A DNA stretch of 64,000 nucleotides from Aulostomus chinensis (taxonomy: Eukaryota; Chordata; Actinopteri; Syngnathiformes; Aulostomidae), in assembly GCA_037954235.1 (NCBI GenBank), contig JBBMOA010000013.1, positions 20,090,001 through 20,154,000 on the forward strand, written 5' to 3'. Made by a program: the position numbers and the translations under genes. The notes under the pieces are model-generated. The model was given only the letters and a program-made list of their open reading frames with translations, was not told where the DNA came from and ran no database searches. This document shows, piece by piece, positions 48,447 to 61,229 of this stretch (position 1 is its first letter; every line of letters begins with the position of its first letter).

Positions 48447-48770
48447 GCTGTGGAGGAAGGTGAGTGCCACTCAAACACCTGCTCTACTGATAAACAAGTT
48501 CATGTATGAGAAAGAGAAAAAATGATTATTAGAAGGAGATCAGAGTGTCATCCCTCCCTCTCTTTCTCGCTATCTCACTTTCACAACTGCGAGCGGCAGA
48601 ACAAAATTACTCCCCGCCAGTGAATAATAAGGAAGTTCATGAAACGTGACGAATGCGATGGAGCTCTACATGAAATACCAATGAGAGGCATCACGGCGTG
48701 GCAAATGCTACATCCTAATATCAACAGTCACCTTGCGCTACTCCCTCTACTCCCCAGAAGGACATATCAT

Positions 48771-48793
48771 GGGGGCGGGGGGGGGGGGGGGGG
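48771..48793. repeat. Poly-G tract
   Basis: G5-C-G17. Could form quadruplex structure, and its length is likely unreliable in the assembly. Confidence 0.9.
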
Positions 48794-48885
48794 TCAGACA
48801 AAGTGTATGTGCATGACTCAGTGTTGTCACTCAGTGTAAGAGTGAGTCACACAACACTCATTAAGATACTCCTGATGATCTCAGA

Positions 48886-48918
<33 letters not shown>

Positions 48919-48959
48919 GCGCGCGTGTGTGTGTGCGTGTGCGCGTGTGTGTGTGTGTG
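48886..48959. repeat. (TG)n with CG steps
   Basis: Alternating purine-pyrimidine tract of about 74 bp including GTGCGCGCGTG and GTGCGCGTG, a pattern prone to the Z-DNA form. Confidence 0.95.
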
Positions 48960-49263
48960 AATATGAACCCTGCGCAGAAGTAGTGAATCAATTCATGATG
49001 AGAAAATCAATGGACATTTGTCCGGCATGATCAGTTGTTTGTCTACTAAAATGTTCTTCCAGTTGTGCATCTGCTTTAATTTAGACTCTGCAAATGTTAT
49101 TGGACACTGTCATCACTTCCTGTCTGTGAGCTGGATGCGAAATGATAATTTTCATCAAACAAATTAGACGCAAATGATGAACGGTCCTGTTTTTGTGCAA
49201 CAAAATGCATGAAATCCCCTTTTTTGTACTTTAGTAGATTTATATAAAAGATAGGAAACAACA

Positions 49264-49595
49264 GTAGCACGGTGGTGCAGTGGTCAGCACTGTTGCCTCA
49301 CAGCAAGAAGGTTCCGGGTTCGAGTCCCGGCTTGGGCACGTGATCTTTCTGTGTGAGTTTTCATGTTCTCCCTGTTCCTGTGTGGGTTCTCTCTGGTACT
49401 CCATCTTCCTCCCACAGTCCAAAGACATCAAGAGGGGATGAAACTGATTGATACTCTAAACTGACCGTAGGTGTGAGTGTGAATGGTTGTCTGTCTCTAT
49501 GTGTTGGCCCTGCCATGGACTGGTGACCTGTCCAGGGTGAACCTGCCTCTCGCCCGAAGGCTGCTGGGATAGGCTCCACCCCCCCACCCCCCATT
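49264..49595 (+). mobile_element. V-SINE with degraded tail
   Basis: Head AGTAGCACGGTGGTGCAGTG, A box TGGTGCAGTGG (49273-49283), canonical B box GGTTCGAGTCC (49317-49327), core with CTCCCACAGTCCAAAGACAT. The tail goes to GGGATAGGCTCCACCCCCCC and then dissolves into C-rich sequence without the usual GATAAGC...GGATGG end. No clear target-site duplication. Otherwise very close to the 42291 copy, so the loss looks recent. Confidence 0.93.
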
Positions 49596-52500
49596 ACAAA
49601 GTTAGAACCTGACAGTCCAACCCAGATGAAGCCTCATATCTTCATTGGCAATTTTTCCACTTTTGCACAGATTCAGGTGAAAACACAAAAACCAAGGAGC
49701 AATTGAATCAGTTACAGTAAAGTTGAGCAGCATCACTCTTTGATTATTTATTTCAAATATAATCATTCTGTGATTTTTTTTTTTAACAAAACTCTGCCTC
49801 CTATATAAGATGTATAAATGGCATAATTTATTTATTTTTTTTATTTCATCTTTCGTATCTGAAGCTGTTTGCTGTATTACATTAAACCAGAGGAAAATGG
49901 TTGACTGCATATGATAATGGGACTGGATAGTGGTTGAAATCCTCTGTGTCTATACACCTGAATATGATTATTAATACGAATACCATACTTTGATGAAAAT
50001 AAACAACATGGTCTACAAAACACTTCTTTTTAAATTTATGTAGTCGATGAAATAGAGAGAGTCTAAAGAGTCTGAAAATTTAATGTTGTTTAAGCAAAAG
50101 AGTTGAAGCTTGTTTGTTTACGGTCCCAAAAGCATAGAGAGTTGAACCCAGCTGGTTGCGTTGGGAATGAGGCAGGTTATTGAGGCTGAAGCTGTGAGCA
50201 GGTTGGCAGGCGGACTTGAATAGTTTGATATGAGTTAGGGAGGCGAGGAAGACTGGAATGGCGTGGGCGGACAAGGAGACACAAGGGCGCACGAAAAAAA
50301 GACAGATAATCCCGAAGACTGGGAGAAACGAGCGACAGGCACATGGAGAAGACAAAGAATCTACTCAAAAGGCTTTTGCACTCCAGAGGGTGATGACTGC
50401 AAACAGGAAGTCATATCTATGCATGCAGTTTGTAGTTTTAACTCTGAAAAGAAATGTACTATAATTAATTTATAAGCCATGTGAGCCAGAAGTGAGATGT
50501 TTTCATTGTCATAGCTGTGTTTCGAGCAAGATGTCGGGACGTACTGTAGTTTATTTGCAACCCCAAATTAAACCCAAATACTGGATTGTCTACTTTACAA
50601 GAAAGGTGAAGCATGTAGCTTGAGGTTTTCATTGAACTGATGGTCACAAACTCTTGTGCACAGCTTACAAGGCGGCCGGCAAGCTCCAGTAAAACCGTGA
50701 ATATTCCGCTGTTTACGCGGAACGTGCACGGAAACGAGGCTACTCAAGTGAAGCCAGTCGTCACGTCATCACCAGTTTACATCTGGTTAGTTGTTCTGGG
50801 TAAACTCAAGGCTTGTGCACAGCTTTGGTTTTAGTCGTTAAATACTTTGACACCGGCATTGTTGATTTTTATATCCTGAGGTACCAGCACTAGAACATCA
50901 TTTCCCAGTCTTGGATCGAATGAAGGTTTATCTCATCTTCTCTTTCATCGTACCTGTTATCTTTACCCAACCTTTTGCGACATTTCTTGCCATGTCTGAA
51001 ACATATCAATAGTAGAACATGGTTCCAAACTCCATAAGATGATCATCGACGATTGCAACTACTTATTAACTCATAGTGAAAAAAAACTTTACTCACGCTT
51101 GACATCGAAGGGCTGAATTCATTTCCCTGGTTTGACATTAGTTTGGCATCTTTGACAAAAGTCTCTTTCCTCTAGCTTTGATATTCATTGATATCACTTT
51201 TTTTGCTGGGCACAACAAAGAAGAAAAAAATCTTTTTTCCTTCTGGTTTTTTGTTTTTGTTTTTTTGGGGCTCACGTACTTTTAAAACCTTTGAGTGCAA
51301 AATGAATTGTTATGCTTCAACCGTAGCATTATTAACAATCCTGGGTTAAGACACAGGGATGAAAAATAAACCGTAAAGAAAGCCTGAATGGAATGCCATC
51401 TATGTTTTATGAGTATTTGTGTATATGCTTGTGTATTTGTGTGCGTGGTACGCATGTGAGTTTGGATTTGTGCGGTCAACCCTTTTATCCTCGTCTGGCA
51501 GGAAAGAGTGTTTGAGTGTGAGTGTTTCTGCATTTTCCGCAGGGACTATTTCAGTTGAGGGCAAAGAACACAGAGAAACTTTGAAACGGCTTTTTATGTA
51601 CTTTTGAGTGAAATGATCCTAAGACAGGATTTTTATATATATATATATATATATAAAAAAACCTTTTTTTTTTTCTTCAGGCTTCCACATCCAGATGGGC
51701 ACTTACACAATTATCAAGCTCCCTACCTCCCTTTTTACATCCATCAATCCCTCCTCTATTCTTAGGTCTCCACCCGTGTTGTGCGTGGAGGCATCGCCAC
51801 GGGCAAAGTGCGTGAGCTTAGTGGTAGAGTGATGTTAGGCATGTCAGTGAGTCTGCAGTGAGTCAGCCATTTGTAACCACTTTTCGGCCATGTTGTCAGA
51901 CTTCAAAAGATCATGCAGCCAGAAAAAAGGCGCACGCTTGATTATTAATCTTACTAAAAATGACTGTTTTTAAAAAAAAAGAACAAAACAAAACAAAAAC
52001 AAACCAAAGTTTTCTGGCCTCAAACCTTACCGGAGGGTTAACATTTGACTTTAGAGACTGTTAAAAATATAGGGCACAAACAGATAAGGCTGATACTGTA
52101 TGACAAGCTGACTGAATGAGAGGTAAACTCATTCTGTCGCCCTCACTTTGGCTGCGCGGCTCTCTTTTAACTACAGCCTTGTCACTCAGTAGCCTGAAAG
52201 GCAAGACCTCACACAGGTTTGACAGATAAAAGTCTCTTCACTTCATTGCTGTTTGACATTTTACCTCCCAGAAAAGTTTCAGTCTCTCTTCTCCTCCATT
52301 TCCTTCACTCCTTCAATCTCACACAAACAGACACGTACATACTCCTCTCAATGTGAGTCCATCTCCTCACTTCCTGTCCATCTGCCAGGCAAAATGGAGC
52401 CTCAGACAAAGGAGACGGAGGCTAACTCAGTGATCTGAATCAAATGGCAAGAGGAGGAGGGTAGCAGAGGAAAAGAGGAGTGATGGGTGCCAGGGAAAGG

Positions 52501-53814
52501 GGAGCACGGGAGACGTCGGAGATGGAGGGGCCGGTTGGTAAAAGGGAGGCATGAGGGGCTAGACGTGAATTTTTTCTGACAGGTTGAAGTCTCCTCTGAG
52601 CTGACCCTCTCCCTGCTGGGAGCTATGTCTCCTGGAAGTGGGTGGGGTGAGACAGGATGGAAAAAAAGTAAATGTAAGAAGAAGCAATGAACTGTGATTA
52701 TGGAAATGCCAGGCAGGATAGTAGCAGTAGAAGAGAGTAAACATGCTCTATGTGATCTGACCCATTAGGGATCCAGCTCTGATCTGGAATCTGTTCTCAA
52801 TCACGTTTACCAGTTCGTTAAGCAACACCAGCCGTGACCAAGCCTCTAAGTGTGTGGCTGAGTTCGAATTTCACAGTTCTCTGTGGATTTATAAGTAAAA
52901 ACTGTATAGCGCAGCAGGTAAATCTTTTCTAGTGATGCTAGTGGATAAAAAAAAGAAATGAAAAAGAACCATCGGTTTGAAGGGATAATGTCCTCCAATC
53001 ATGGCAGGCTCTTGTGCACTTACATGTGCTTTCTCTCAATAGGTCTATTCTTAGCTCCTCTATTTAGTCTTACAGTCAGGAAGCGACGTCTGATGGCTAT
53101 TTGACATCGACTGTGGCTTTGCTTTAAAAAAAAAAATTGCAATCACACATGAGGGCATTTGAATGAGGCGGGATGTCTGCCATTTAAAAGATGCCTCAAA
53201 CACATTCACACGCGACACTGGAAGTCGAGAAAATCAAGAGGGAAATGCAGCTCAGACACTGATGAAAGGGTGGATTGTTCGTCCATTTTAATAAATGGTA
53301 GGTTGATAGACAGATATATGAAAATAACCTGCATATTTGTGCATTTCAGTCTGGTTCTTTCGTAGGTTAAAAAGCTAATGTAACATCCAAACTCCCAATA
53401 GTTACTCACAGGTTCCTTTTAAGTGCAGTAAATTAATGCTCCTTCATGGAGCGTGTGAATTCACCTCATCATGGCTTTCACACTACTGTCTTATAGCCAT
53501 GAGACATTGTCACCTTTTTAAGATATAAATTAGGTCTCAGCAGCTGTCAGTGATTATGTGCCATGTTGATTATTCAGCACGGGACTATATCAGGAGTCAT
53601 TTCAGAATCAGCCCCCCTCCCCCCCCATTTATTTTTTTTGTAGACAGAAATCTCTATCATGTTGTTGGGAGTGGGATAAGAATTGAGAGCCTGTTGAGTT
53701 CAGTAAAGCAGATTTTGGTCACTTGCTGGCAGCAATAAAATGTTAGCAATGCTATATTCAGCAGCTCTCATGTATAAACATCAGGAAAAAATAAAACGCC
53801 TACTGTGGCGTGGT
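49596..53814. other. Spacer, no gene recognised
   Basis: AT-rich with simple runs: T9 at 49777-49785, (TA)n at 51632-51655 flanked by T and A runs, A9 near 51973. Open frames to 102 codons lack motifs. 52440-52760 is purine-rich. Confidence 0.4.
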
Positions 53815-53838
53815 GGGGGGGGGGGGGAGGGGGGGGGA
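53815..53838. repeat. Poly-G tract
   Basis: G-run interrupted by one A and preceded by GTGGCGTGGT. Strong potential for quadruplex formation. Confidence 0.9.
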
Positions 53839-56581
53839 CCCAAACAGTGCTTGACTAAATGCAGGCGTCTTATCTTGAAAACACAGTTCCTAGTGCAATG
53901 TTGCGGAGAATAGTCACATTATTTGACATACTTTGATAAAGACAACACTGAGCTGTTTATGGCGCGTACACACACACACACACACAAACTCACATACCTG
54001 CAGAACATTTGACAAGAAAATTCTTCCTCAAACATAATTATGGAGACACCCATTCACCCTGAACACACACACACACACACACACACAGTACATGCATTCA
54101 TCAAACTGAGGTTTAAGAGCAAAATGAATGAGATTTCTCCTCAGACAGAATTAGCTCAGGTAAGGAGGGAATTTTTACTGTCTGCTTTGTCTAATCTCCA
54201 TAATGTTGGAGTGTTCTTAAGTAGGTGAAAATGCGAGAAGAAACATAATTTTGTTGTACTCCTGCTGACAACTGATCTGTCACCAGGAGCATGAGAAAGG
54301 AAGAGGGTAGCAAGGGAGAGACGGGAACCTGTGTGGGCCTGGTTTATCGTTCACACTCTGACAAGGCTACTTACCTGGAGGTTGTAAAAAAAGCAAACAA
54401 AAAAAAACCAAGATAAAATAAATATGTGCCATATACGCACTGTACAGCTAAGCTCATTAGATACTTCCTGTATCTCATCCCTCCCTGTACCAACCAAGAC
54501 AGATCTCTCACCCTTGTTACAAAGCGCAATTACACCACACCAGACAAATATATCAGCGGGTATAATCAGTCAGAATCACCTGGAATGTCAAGAAGATATA
54601 AAAGCCGCCCTTCTTTAGTGCAACAAAGCTGGTGCCTTGTAAGGAACTAGGTTGGCCTCTTTCAGCATGTGCACTTGCAGCCAAGTACAAATTAACCTCC
54701 CAAGATCAACAATAAACCTAATTAGAGTTGTGTTCTGCCACACACATCTCTAAACACAGATCACAGCTTGTTGAGAGATGAATCTCCATCTGTCTGGCTG
54801 CACATTGGGAGGAGGAGAGACTCCGAGAAGATCAGTCACAGACATTTGCAGGATGGCATTTAATGCGCGCGCGTGTGTGTGTCGGTGTGTGTGTTCACTT
54901 CCGTTTGACCGCAGCAGCCTCTGCACACCGTCACACAAATACCAGGGCAGGACAGCTACTCCTGTACAGAGAGAGAGCAGGAGAGAGACTGTTGCATTCT
55001 GATTAACGAGACAGAGTAAGTTACATCTTGTGGCCACAAATTAATCAAAGTTTAGTGATATCTCATGGACCCACATAAATCACACTGTGGGAACGAGTTA
55101 TATATCACAGCCGCAAATTCATCAAAACCGTGGGTAGAAGCTCATTTCTTGTTGCAAAATGATATTTTTCTCTCTGTGACCAGCTCCGAGCCTCCAGAAC
55201 TGCTCTGCCTCAGATATCCAAACTACAATACATTTCCCATAATCGGATGAACAAACATTTTTTTAGTTTACGAGAGTCAAATAAAATATGGTCAGAAACA
55301 AACCCAGATGGCGTTTAATAGAATCTGGCCCACAATGATTAATCAAAAAAAAAAAGGGGGGGGGGCAGATTCCATAGACTAATCCTCCTTTCATTGGTTT
55401 TCCTATTAAATCCTTACACATCAAATAATAAAAGCTATGCTGAGTCTTCGTGCTGCCTGTCCTCATCCTCTCATGTAGACAGGGGGACCAGTGTCGCCAC
55501 ACGGGAGATTTTAAGATTGAAAAAAAATAATTAAAAAGGGCATTTTTGCTGGTTTAGTGTTTTCTGACTGGACAGATAATTTCCCTAAGCTGCTGTTGGA
55601 CATGACAGCATTATCACTTTGCCTTTGACACGCTGCTAGATATTGCAGTGGGGACGCCGAGGTCCATATATGTTGCTTTTAGTGGTGGAAGATATCGCAT
55701 CCATCATGATAACAGTCACTTCATCAGGTGTGATCCAACTCTGTAGATAGACAGACAGACAGAGTGTGTAATGACAAAAAAAACAAGACAAATAATCAGG
55801 TTGAGAAATTGGTTTATATAACAAAGTGGTTATTGGTTAGTATCATATTCCATATACGATAGTATCATATTCTATGGAAGAAGAGTGTGCATAATCCTTT
55901 TATTTTTTCCATGTTCTTAAGGATACAAATAAACTTAAAATGTTACAAATATAAATGTTTTTAAGACAACAGAACATACTGGATGAGGACAAGGGCGGAA
56001 GGCAGGGATATGGCAGCTTACATCGTGGTCAAACAGCCTCGTGAAGCACTGTTTGTTTATCCAGCCACTCTACAAATCTTTAGAGAGTGCTAACGAAGAT
56101 GGAAGGAACTGGATATGTCTGGATATGTGTCAGCTGGAAAGTATTTGCCAGAGGAAATACTTGGCAAATAGTTAACTCTGTTAGTGGCAATGTCATAGTC
56201 AAAACATCTCAAGCAATCTTCTTGTTTTTTTTTTTGTATTTTTTTTTTTTTCTCAGCCTGAGCAGACGGGCTCGTGAGGTAAAGCGCACAGCCAGTGAGT
56301 GGAAAGTTACATTTCAACTTTTTTCTTTTTCATCAAATCCACTCCAATCATCACCCGAATGGCACTTTTTCAGCTTGTGATATTTCATACCCCTGCCTCC
56401 TCTTATTCAACAATTACCACGGTCAACATCGCACATCAGTTCAGGTGTTAGTTACACGCTAAAAGATGATGCCATGATCAACCCCGACACATTAAAAAAA
56501 AAAAAAGGGGTGGGGTCACATTACAATGATGCAATAGTTCAGGTTCATTTTCAATAAAAAACACTGATTATCCTAAAAGAT
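53839..56581. other. Spacer, no gene recognised
   Basis: Short CA tracts (53969-53986, 54065-54087), an alternating GCGCGCGCGTGTG tract (54864-54893), an A11-G10 junction (55345-55365) and A13-GGGGTGGGG (56494-56515). No plausible exon. Confidence 0.4.
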
Positions 56582-56603
56582 GGGCGGGCGGGGGGGGGGG
56601 GGG
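56582..56603. repeat. Poly-G tract
   Basis: GGGCGGGCGG followed by a further 13 G. Quadruplex-prone. Confidence 0.9.
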
Positions 56604-57010
56604 ATACAACAATCACTTACAAGGATGATGAGGAATGGTGTCATTGTAGAAGTGTCTCTTCAAAAATAGCTGCACTATTTTTTTTATTTTTTTATTTTCT
56701 ATCATTGGGGCACTCTTCTGCCATTTCTTTCAAACACTGAATTTGTGAGGGGTTACTCAGATTTTACTTTCGGGAAAAACCAAAATACCCAGAGTTCAAG
56801 GGAACCACTCCTGTGGATGACGATTTGGAACTTCTGCAATAACAAACATTCCTGTCCTACAATGGAATCATTAAAGTTTTTTTTTTTTTTTTTAAGACAT
56901 CTCACAAAAGATGTCCTCGAGCGTTTTTCGATGAGGAATACCACACGACTACATCTGTAATCACATCAACGTCTCCTACATTGAATGATGTTCTTAAATG
57001 GATCCACAGT

Positions 57011-57016
57011 CTTTAT
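57011..57016 (-). terminator. Possible polyadenylation signal, minus strand
   Basis: On the minus strand GCCATTTAATAAAGACTGTG carries AATAAA. The minus-strand sequence before it (57480 down to 57020) is AT-rich and 3'-UTR-like, with ATAAATATTGTACAGACATG. No attached coding region was found and AATAAA is common by chance, so this is weak. Confidence 0.15.
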
Positions 57017-57175
57017 TAAATGGCTAAAATACAAAACAAGCTTTCATGTCTGTACAATATTTATCATAGTTTAACCCCAAAAACAAACCAACACTCTTTG
57101 ATATACAAAAGATAAGAAAAGAAAACAGGGATTTTTTTGTCATTACATTATTTCTCAATGTAAAACTCCATGACG

Positions 57176-57186
57176 CATATATACAT

Positions 57187-57258
<72 letters not shown>

Positions 57259-57260
57259 AT
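57176..57260. repeat. Compound (CA)/(TA) microsatellite
   Basis: CATATATACATACACACACA runs into a long (TA) tract and ends TATGTATGTATGTATAT. Confidence 0.95.
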
Positions 57261-58006
57261 TCTGTTAAATATTGACTTTTTTTGCTATTAGTTTATGCAT
57301 GGGTCTCGGCAAAAGTCATTTCATAAATTCTGAAACAAAAATTTCACAGGCAGTCTTGTCATGAAAGTGATATTTTCGGACTCGTGTGCAGGCTTCTGCT
57401 GTTACTAATAGCAAAAAAGGAGAATATATAACTATAAAAATGCATCTCATGCAGCTAAAATGTTGGCACATATTTAAAAAAAAAAAACCACTCTAAACAT
57501 TTTTTTGCCAGATTATGTAGAAATGAAAGGATCACACATCATTGGTTACTGGCAGTATTCAGTAGGGTGGTGAGAATAAAAATAAAAAATAAACAAATTA
57601 GGTCTTTGTTATAAGGAGAACTGATATCCAGAACGATCTGAATGATATTCAAGGCTTTGACAGATGTGAGGTCTAAGGGCGAGTTTACAAGAAGTAAATA
57701 TCTCTGCTGTGTACGTCACATCTTGTCAAACGTCTCTACTCTCTGATTACTTGAACCTTATATTGGAGGGGGAATTACTGTCTTCTGAAATATGCACACT
57801 TCTCGACGTATTGTAGCTGCACCTCGAGCTGAGCTGATTGTATTGTTAGAAGCATGCGGGCTGTTATATGGAGGAATGGTGAAACAAGCACTGGTGCGAT
57901 ATTCAAAAGAAAAAAAAAACTCCATCTATTCAGCTCGCCATTGGAGCACACTGGCTTGCCTTTGTTTGGGCTCTTGTTACAATTACTGCAGCGGTATAGC
58001 ATGCGC

Positions 58007-58008
<2 letters not shown>
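57261..58008. other. Spacer, no gene recognised
   Basis: AT-rich, possibly part of a minus-strand 3' UTR (see the AATAAA entry). Nothing else. Confidence 0.35.
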
Positions 58009-58063
<55 letters not shown>

Positions 58064-58070
58064 CACACAC
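58009..58070. repeat. (CA)n microsatellite
   Basis: About 62 bp, one CG interruption near 58056. The 166-codon plus frame (57792-58292) crosses it and is not a gene. Confidence 0.96.
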
Positions 58071-59895
58071 TTGCAGAAACACGCAGACATGCACAGCCTA
58101 AAGCAGAGTGAGGGTGACGGTGAAGGAAGTTGTGTTGTGGTAAAAGGGTCACTTATGCCATTAATTCTGGGGAACTGTTGGGCGTTTGGAGACTCGCTTG
58201 CTAAGACAAGCGTCATCTTGTCTGCTGTGCCCCTCGGTCGACTATTCTGGCGATGCCCACTCTCCAGCAGTGGATTCACTGGTTGTTTTTAGTAGCATCT
58301 GCTTACAGTTTAGAGCACTAAGGAGACTGTAAGGGGCAGCCCCAAGCATGAATATATGAATAAGTAGTACACATGAAAACACTGTTTGACTGCGCGCTGC
58401 TTTCAGAGGCACAAAGCTCACAGCAACTTTTCAACTAGTTTGAACACGAACACAAACATCAGGTGTTTGCTCCACTCTCCACTGCGTCGTTAGCTGGGAG
58501 ACGCTACTGGAAACAGCTGGGATCTACTATGCAGCAGAATCGCAGATCCCACTGGAAAACAGTGGCTTTCAAAGGATGTTAAAACCATTGTGAGCAGACT
58601 TTCCTCCACAGCAACTGCAATTTATGCTGAAATCTGGCCTGGAAAAATTGTCCTGCGATATGAGATATAAATAAAAATTGACATTTTTTTAAATGTATAA
58701 GTTTAGCTCTTTTTATACTGTAACAATTTGTCATGTTTTTGATTTTATAAAATGTTTCATGTTGAAAGCTATGTGTATTCTCCACAAACCTTAATCCATG
58801 TCTTTATTCAGTGGAGAAAAAAAAAAACCCCAACAAGACGAGGACAAAAAGAGTCCAGCCAAAATCTACAGCGTTCTGAAGGGAACTTTTTTTATAGAGC
58901 TGCTATGAATTAAACTACAATATAGACTGAAATCAAATGCTGTAATGTCTGTATAATCAAACATCCTCTTTTGGAAACCTGCGCAGCCTCAAGAAAGGTC
59001 GTAAGGTCATGTTAAATCCTAGACAGTTATATCCATTTTGAAATGTGTCAGTCACGTGCGGAAACGGCAAAAGCAAACTTGGGACACAGATCATCACCTG
59101 CAGGCATTGGTTAGATATTACGGAACTAAAAATGAAATGCATCGTGTCAAAAAAGGGAGATCTGAGTCACACGATCTGAAATATCGGTCTAGACAGGGGC
59201 CAGCTCTTGTGGCTTTGTGGGTTACATGACATGAAATGATTCATGTGGACTCTGGGTACATTTGCTATGAGAAAAAGTTTGAATGTTGCTTTGTGAGAGG
59301 GATCAGCGGATTAAAAACAAAAAGCTTCCATGTTAAGAGCTTATCGTCAAGGAAACATTAGCAAGCTGTATGGTTGTGAACACGGGTATTAAATCCCAGT
59401 CTTCCCTTTAAAGGACAGTTGGCATGTTGCCCCTGGCCTGTTGTTAAATGTACTCTATGTTCCTCTGAATAATAAACATACTGTATAATGCTGTCCTTGG
59501 TTGAATAGCCAATAGATTTTTCATTCAGAGTGACATCAGCCTCAAGAAAATTCTTATTTTTTTGTTCCTGTGAATCCAATGGACATACAGAGTGACAAGA
59601 AAGTAATAAATATATAAGGCGTCAGACAAACAGCACAACAGGTTCTCACGTCTGCGCGGTTCCTATAGGCCCTTTTCTTCCATACTTGGTGTGTATATGA
59701 GAGTGTTTTCTTGCATGTGTGTGCCACAGTGATGGTGTTTCATCCCTCCCTCTGATGTCTCCCAGGTCTCTTTGTCGCAGGCCTCTTTGGCACTCATCTA
59801 GCGTCTTGTGGTAGGCGCACGCAATCATCGAGCTTGGTGACTTGCATTGTGGCGTGAGCGAGACCTCTCTAAGACTGCACGGCGGTTGTCTGTCC
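58071..59895. other. Spacer, no gene recognised
   Basis: Short open frames. An A-run (58817-58827) followed by CCCC. Nothing recognised. Confidence 0.4.
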
Positions 59896-60111
59896 AGGGA
59901 AAGAAAGAGAGAGAGAGAAGAGAAGAGAAGAGTGAGACTGAGAAAGAGCAAGGCACACGGGTCAATACTCAAACACAAGAGCTCAACTAAATGAAAGCTT
60001 GTATTGAGAGAGGAGTGAAGAGGAGAGGAAAGGGGAGGACAGGAGAGGAGAGGAGAAGAGAAGAGAGGAGAGGAGAGGAGAGGAGAGGAGAGGAGAGGAG
60101 AGGAGAGGAGA
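59896..60111 (+). repeat. Purine-rich region with (GGAGA)n pentamer array
   Basis: A (GA)n part lies at 59900-59931. 60017-60111 is nearly all purine, and 60041-60111 is an unbroken purine strand of about 70 bases made of GGAGA/AGAAG units. The 192-codon minus frame here is translated repeat (SSPLL units). Confidence 0.95.
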
Positions 60112-60978
60112 TGACATGTCTGACAGAACAGCAGGAGAGAAACAGAAGAAGCTGCAGGAGTGGAGGTGCTCCTGACTGGTGTCATAGTAACTCCATTCAG
60201 CTGGTGAGTGTGGATTCCACTCAACAGCCTCTCAACCTTTTCTCACATTAGATTCAGCATATGCACAGATGACAAAATAACAAGCAAGCGAAGACGAACT
60301 GCTGGAAAAACAAACAGGGGCAGGAGAATAATAGGGCAACAGACAGATGAGTGGAAAATTAAAGGAACATCCTGAATAAATAAGTGTGGAAACTGTGAAG
60401 AACAGGCAGGTCACTAATTGGGTTTCCTCCCTCAAGTAGATTTCCAAAGACTCGTAGATACGAAGCCGAGGGAACAAACACCTTAAGGAGACACATAATG
60501 TTCCATTAATTTGTCACCCATCCACCCTCATACATACACCACATATAGAGCAAAGCAATGAAGGAGCTTCGTGTATCTGCTTAATCCAGGTCTCCTTCAG
60601 AGGGATTCCATGCAAGCTGAAAGTGTGCAACATGTTCTTAACTGAAACATGTTTTTGAAAGTAATTTACCAAAAAAAGACAGTTTTTGAAAATAACCCTC
60701 TAAAACCTCAGGGTTTTCAGAAAATCTTGATAAATTTGTCAATGTCAACTAAAACCTTTATTCCTCTGCAGTATGCAGATAGAAACAGAAAAATAAAAAA
60801 GCTCAGAATTTTGGCTGCTGTGTTAGAGGACTTGCTTTTACCCTGCTGTGAAATATTCTTTTAAAAACCCTGAACAAAAATGATGTGGACTTCACATGCA
60901 AGCGTTGCCTCAGGTCTCAACGGTAACTTATGTTGCATTAAGTCCAAATGAGTTAAACCAGGAGAAGCTTGAAGTACA
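60112..60978. other. Spacer, no gene recognised
   Basis: No repeats or recognisable exons. Confidence 0.4.
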
Positions 60979-61158
60979 TCCCTCCGCCAAGGCCATGTGA
61001 CATCATCAGATCTGGATCTATTCTGAAATCGCATCATTTTTTTCTGCAAAACAAGTTCTGCCATCTGAAAAAATTTCAACCAAATCCCTCCACAACTTTC
61101 AGAGTTCTCCTGCTAGCACACAGATTAACGCCGGTGATCACATGGCCTCCTTGCAGGG
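60979..61158 (-). mobile_element. Short inverted-repeat element, about 180 bp
   Basis: The left end CCTCCGCCAAGGCCATGTGA pairs with the right end TCACATGGCCTCCTTGCAGG (inverted, with a 2-bp gap). Minus-strand reading contains GATCACCGGCGTTAATCTGT GTGCTAGCAGGAG and CAGATGGCAGAACTTG, then AATAGATCCAGATC, in the order of the family with GCAGGATAACTC and GGATCCGGATC motifs. It is a relative of 27020-27314 and of the fragment at 25060. Non-coding. Confidence 0.65.
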
Positions 61159-61229
61159 GTAAAAACTAAACATTTGAAGTAGTTGCTATACACTTTGTGA
61201 CTAATTAGACAGTGGTTGTTTTCCTGCAG

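Noticed and set aside
57792..58292. 166-codon plus-strand open frame
   Set aside because: Open across a CA repeat. The parts on either side resemble no protein and the frame is not supported by splice sites.
59646..60224. 192-codon minus-strand open frame
   Set aside because: Core is the translated purine/pyrimidine pentamer array (SSPLL repeats), so the frame stays open by composition.
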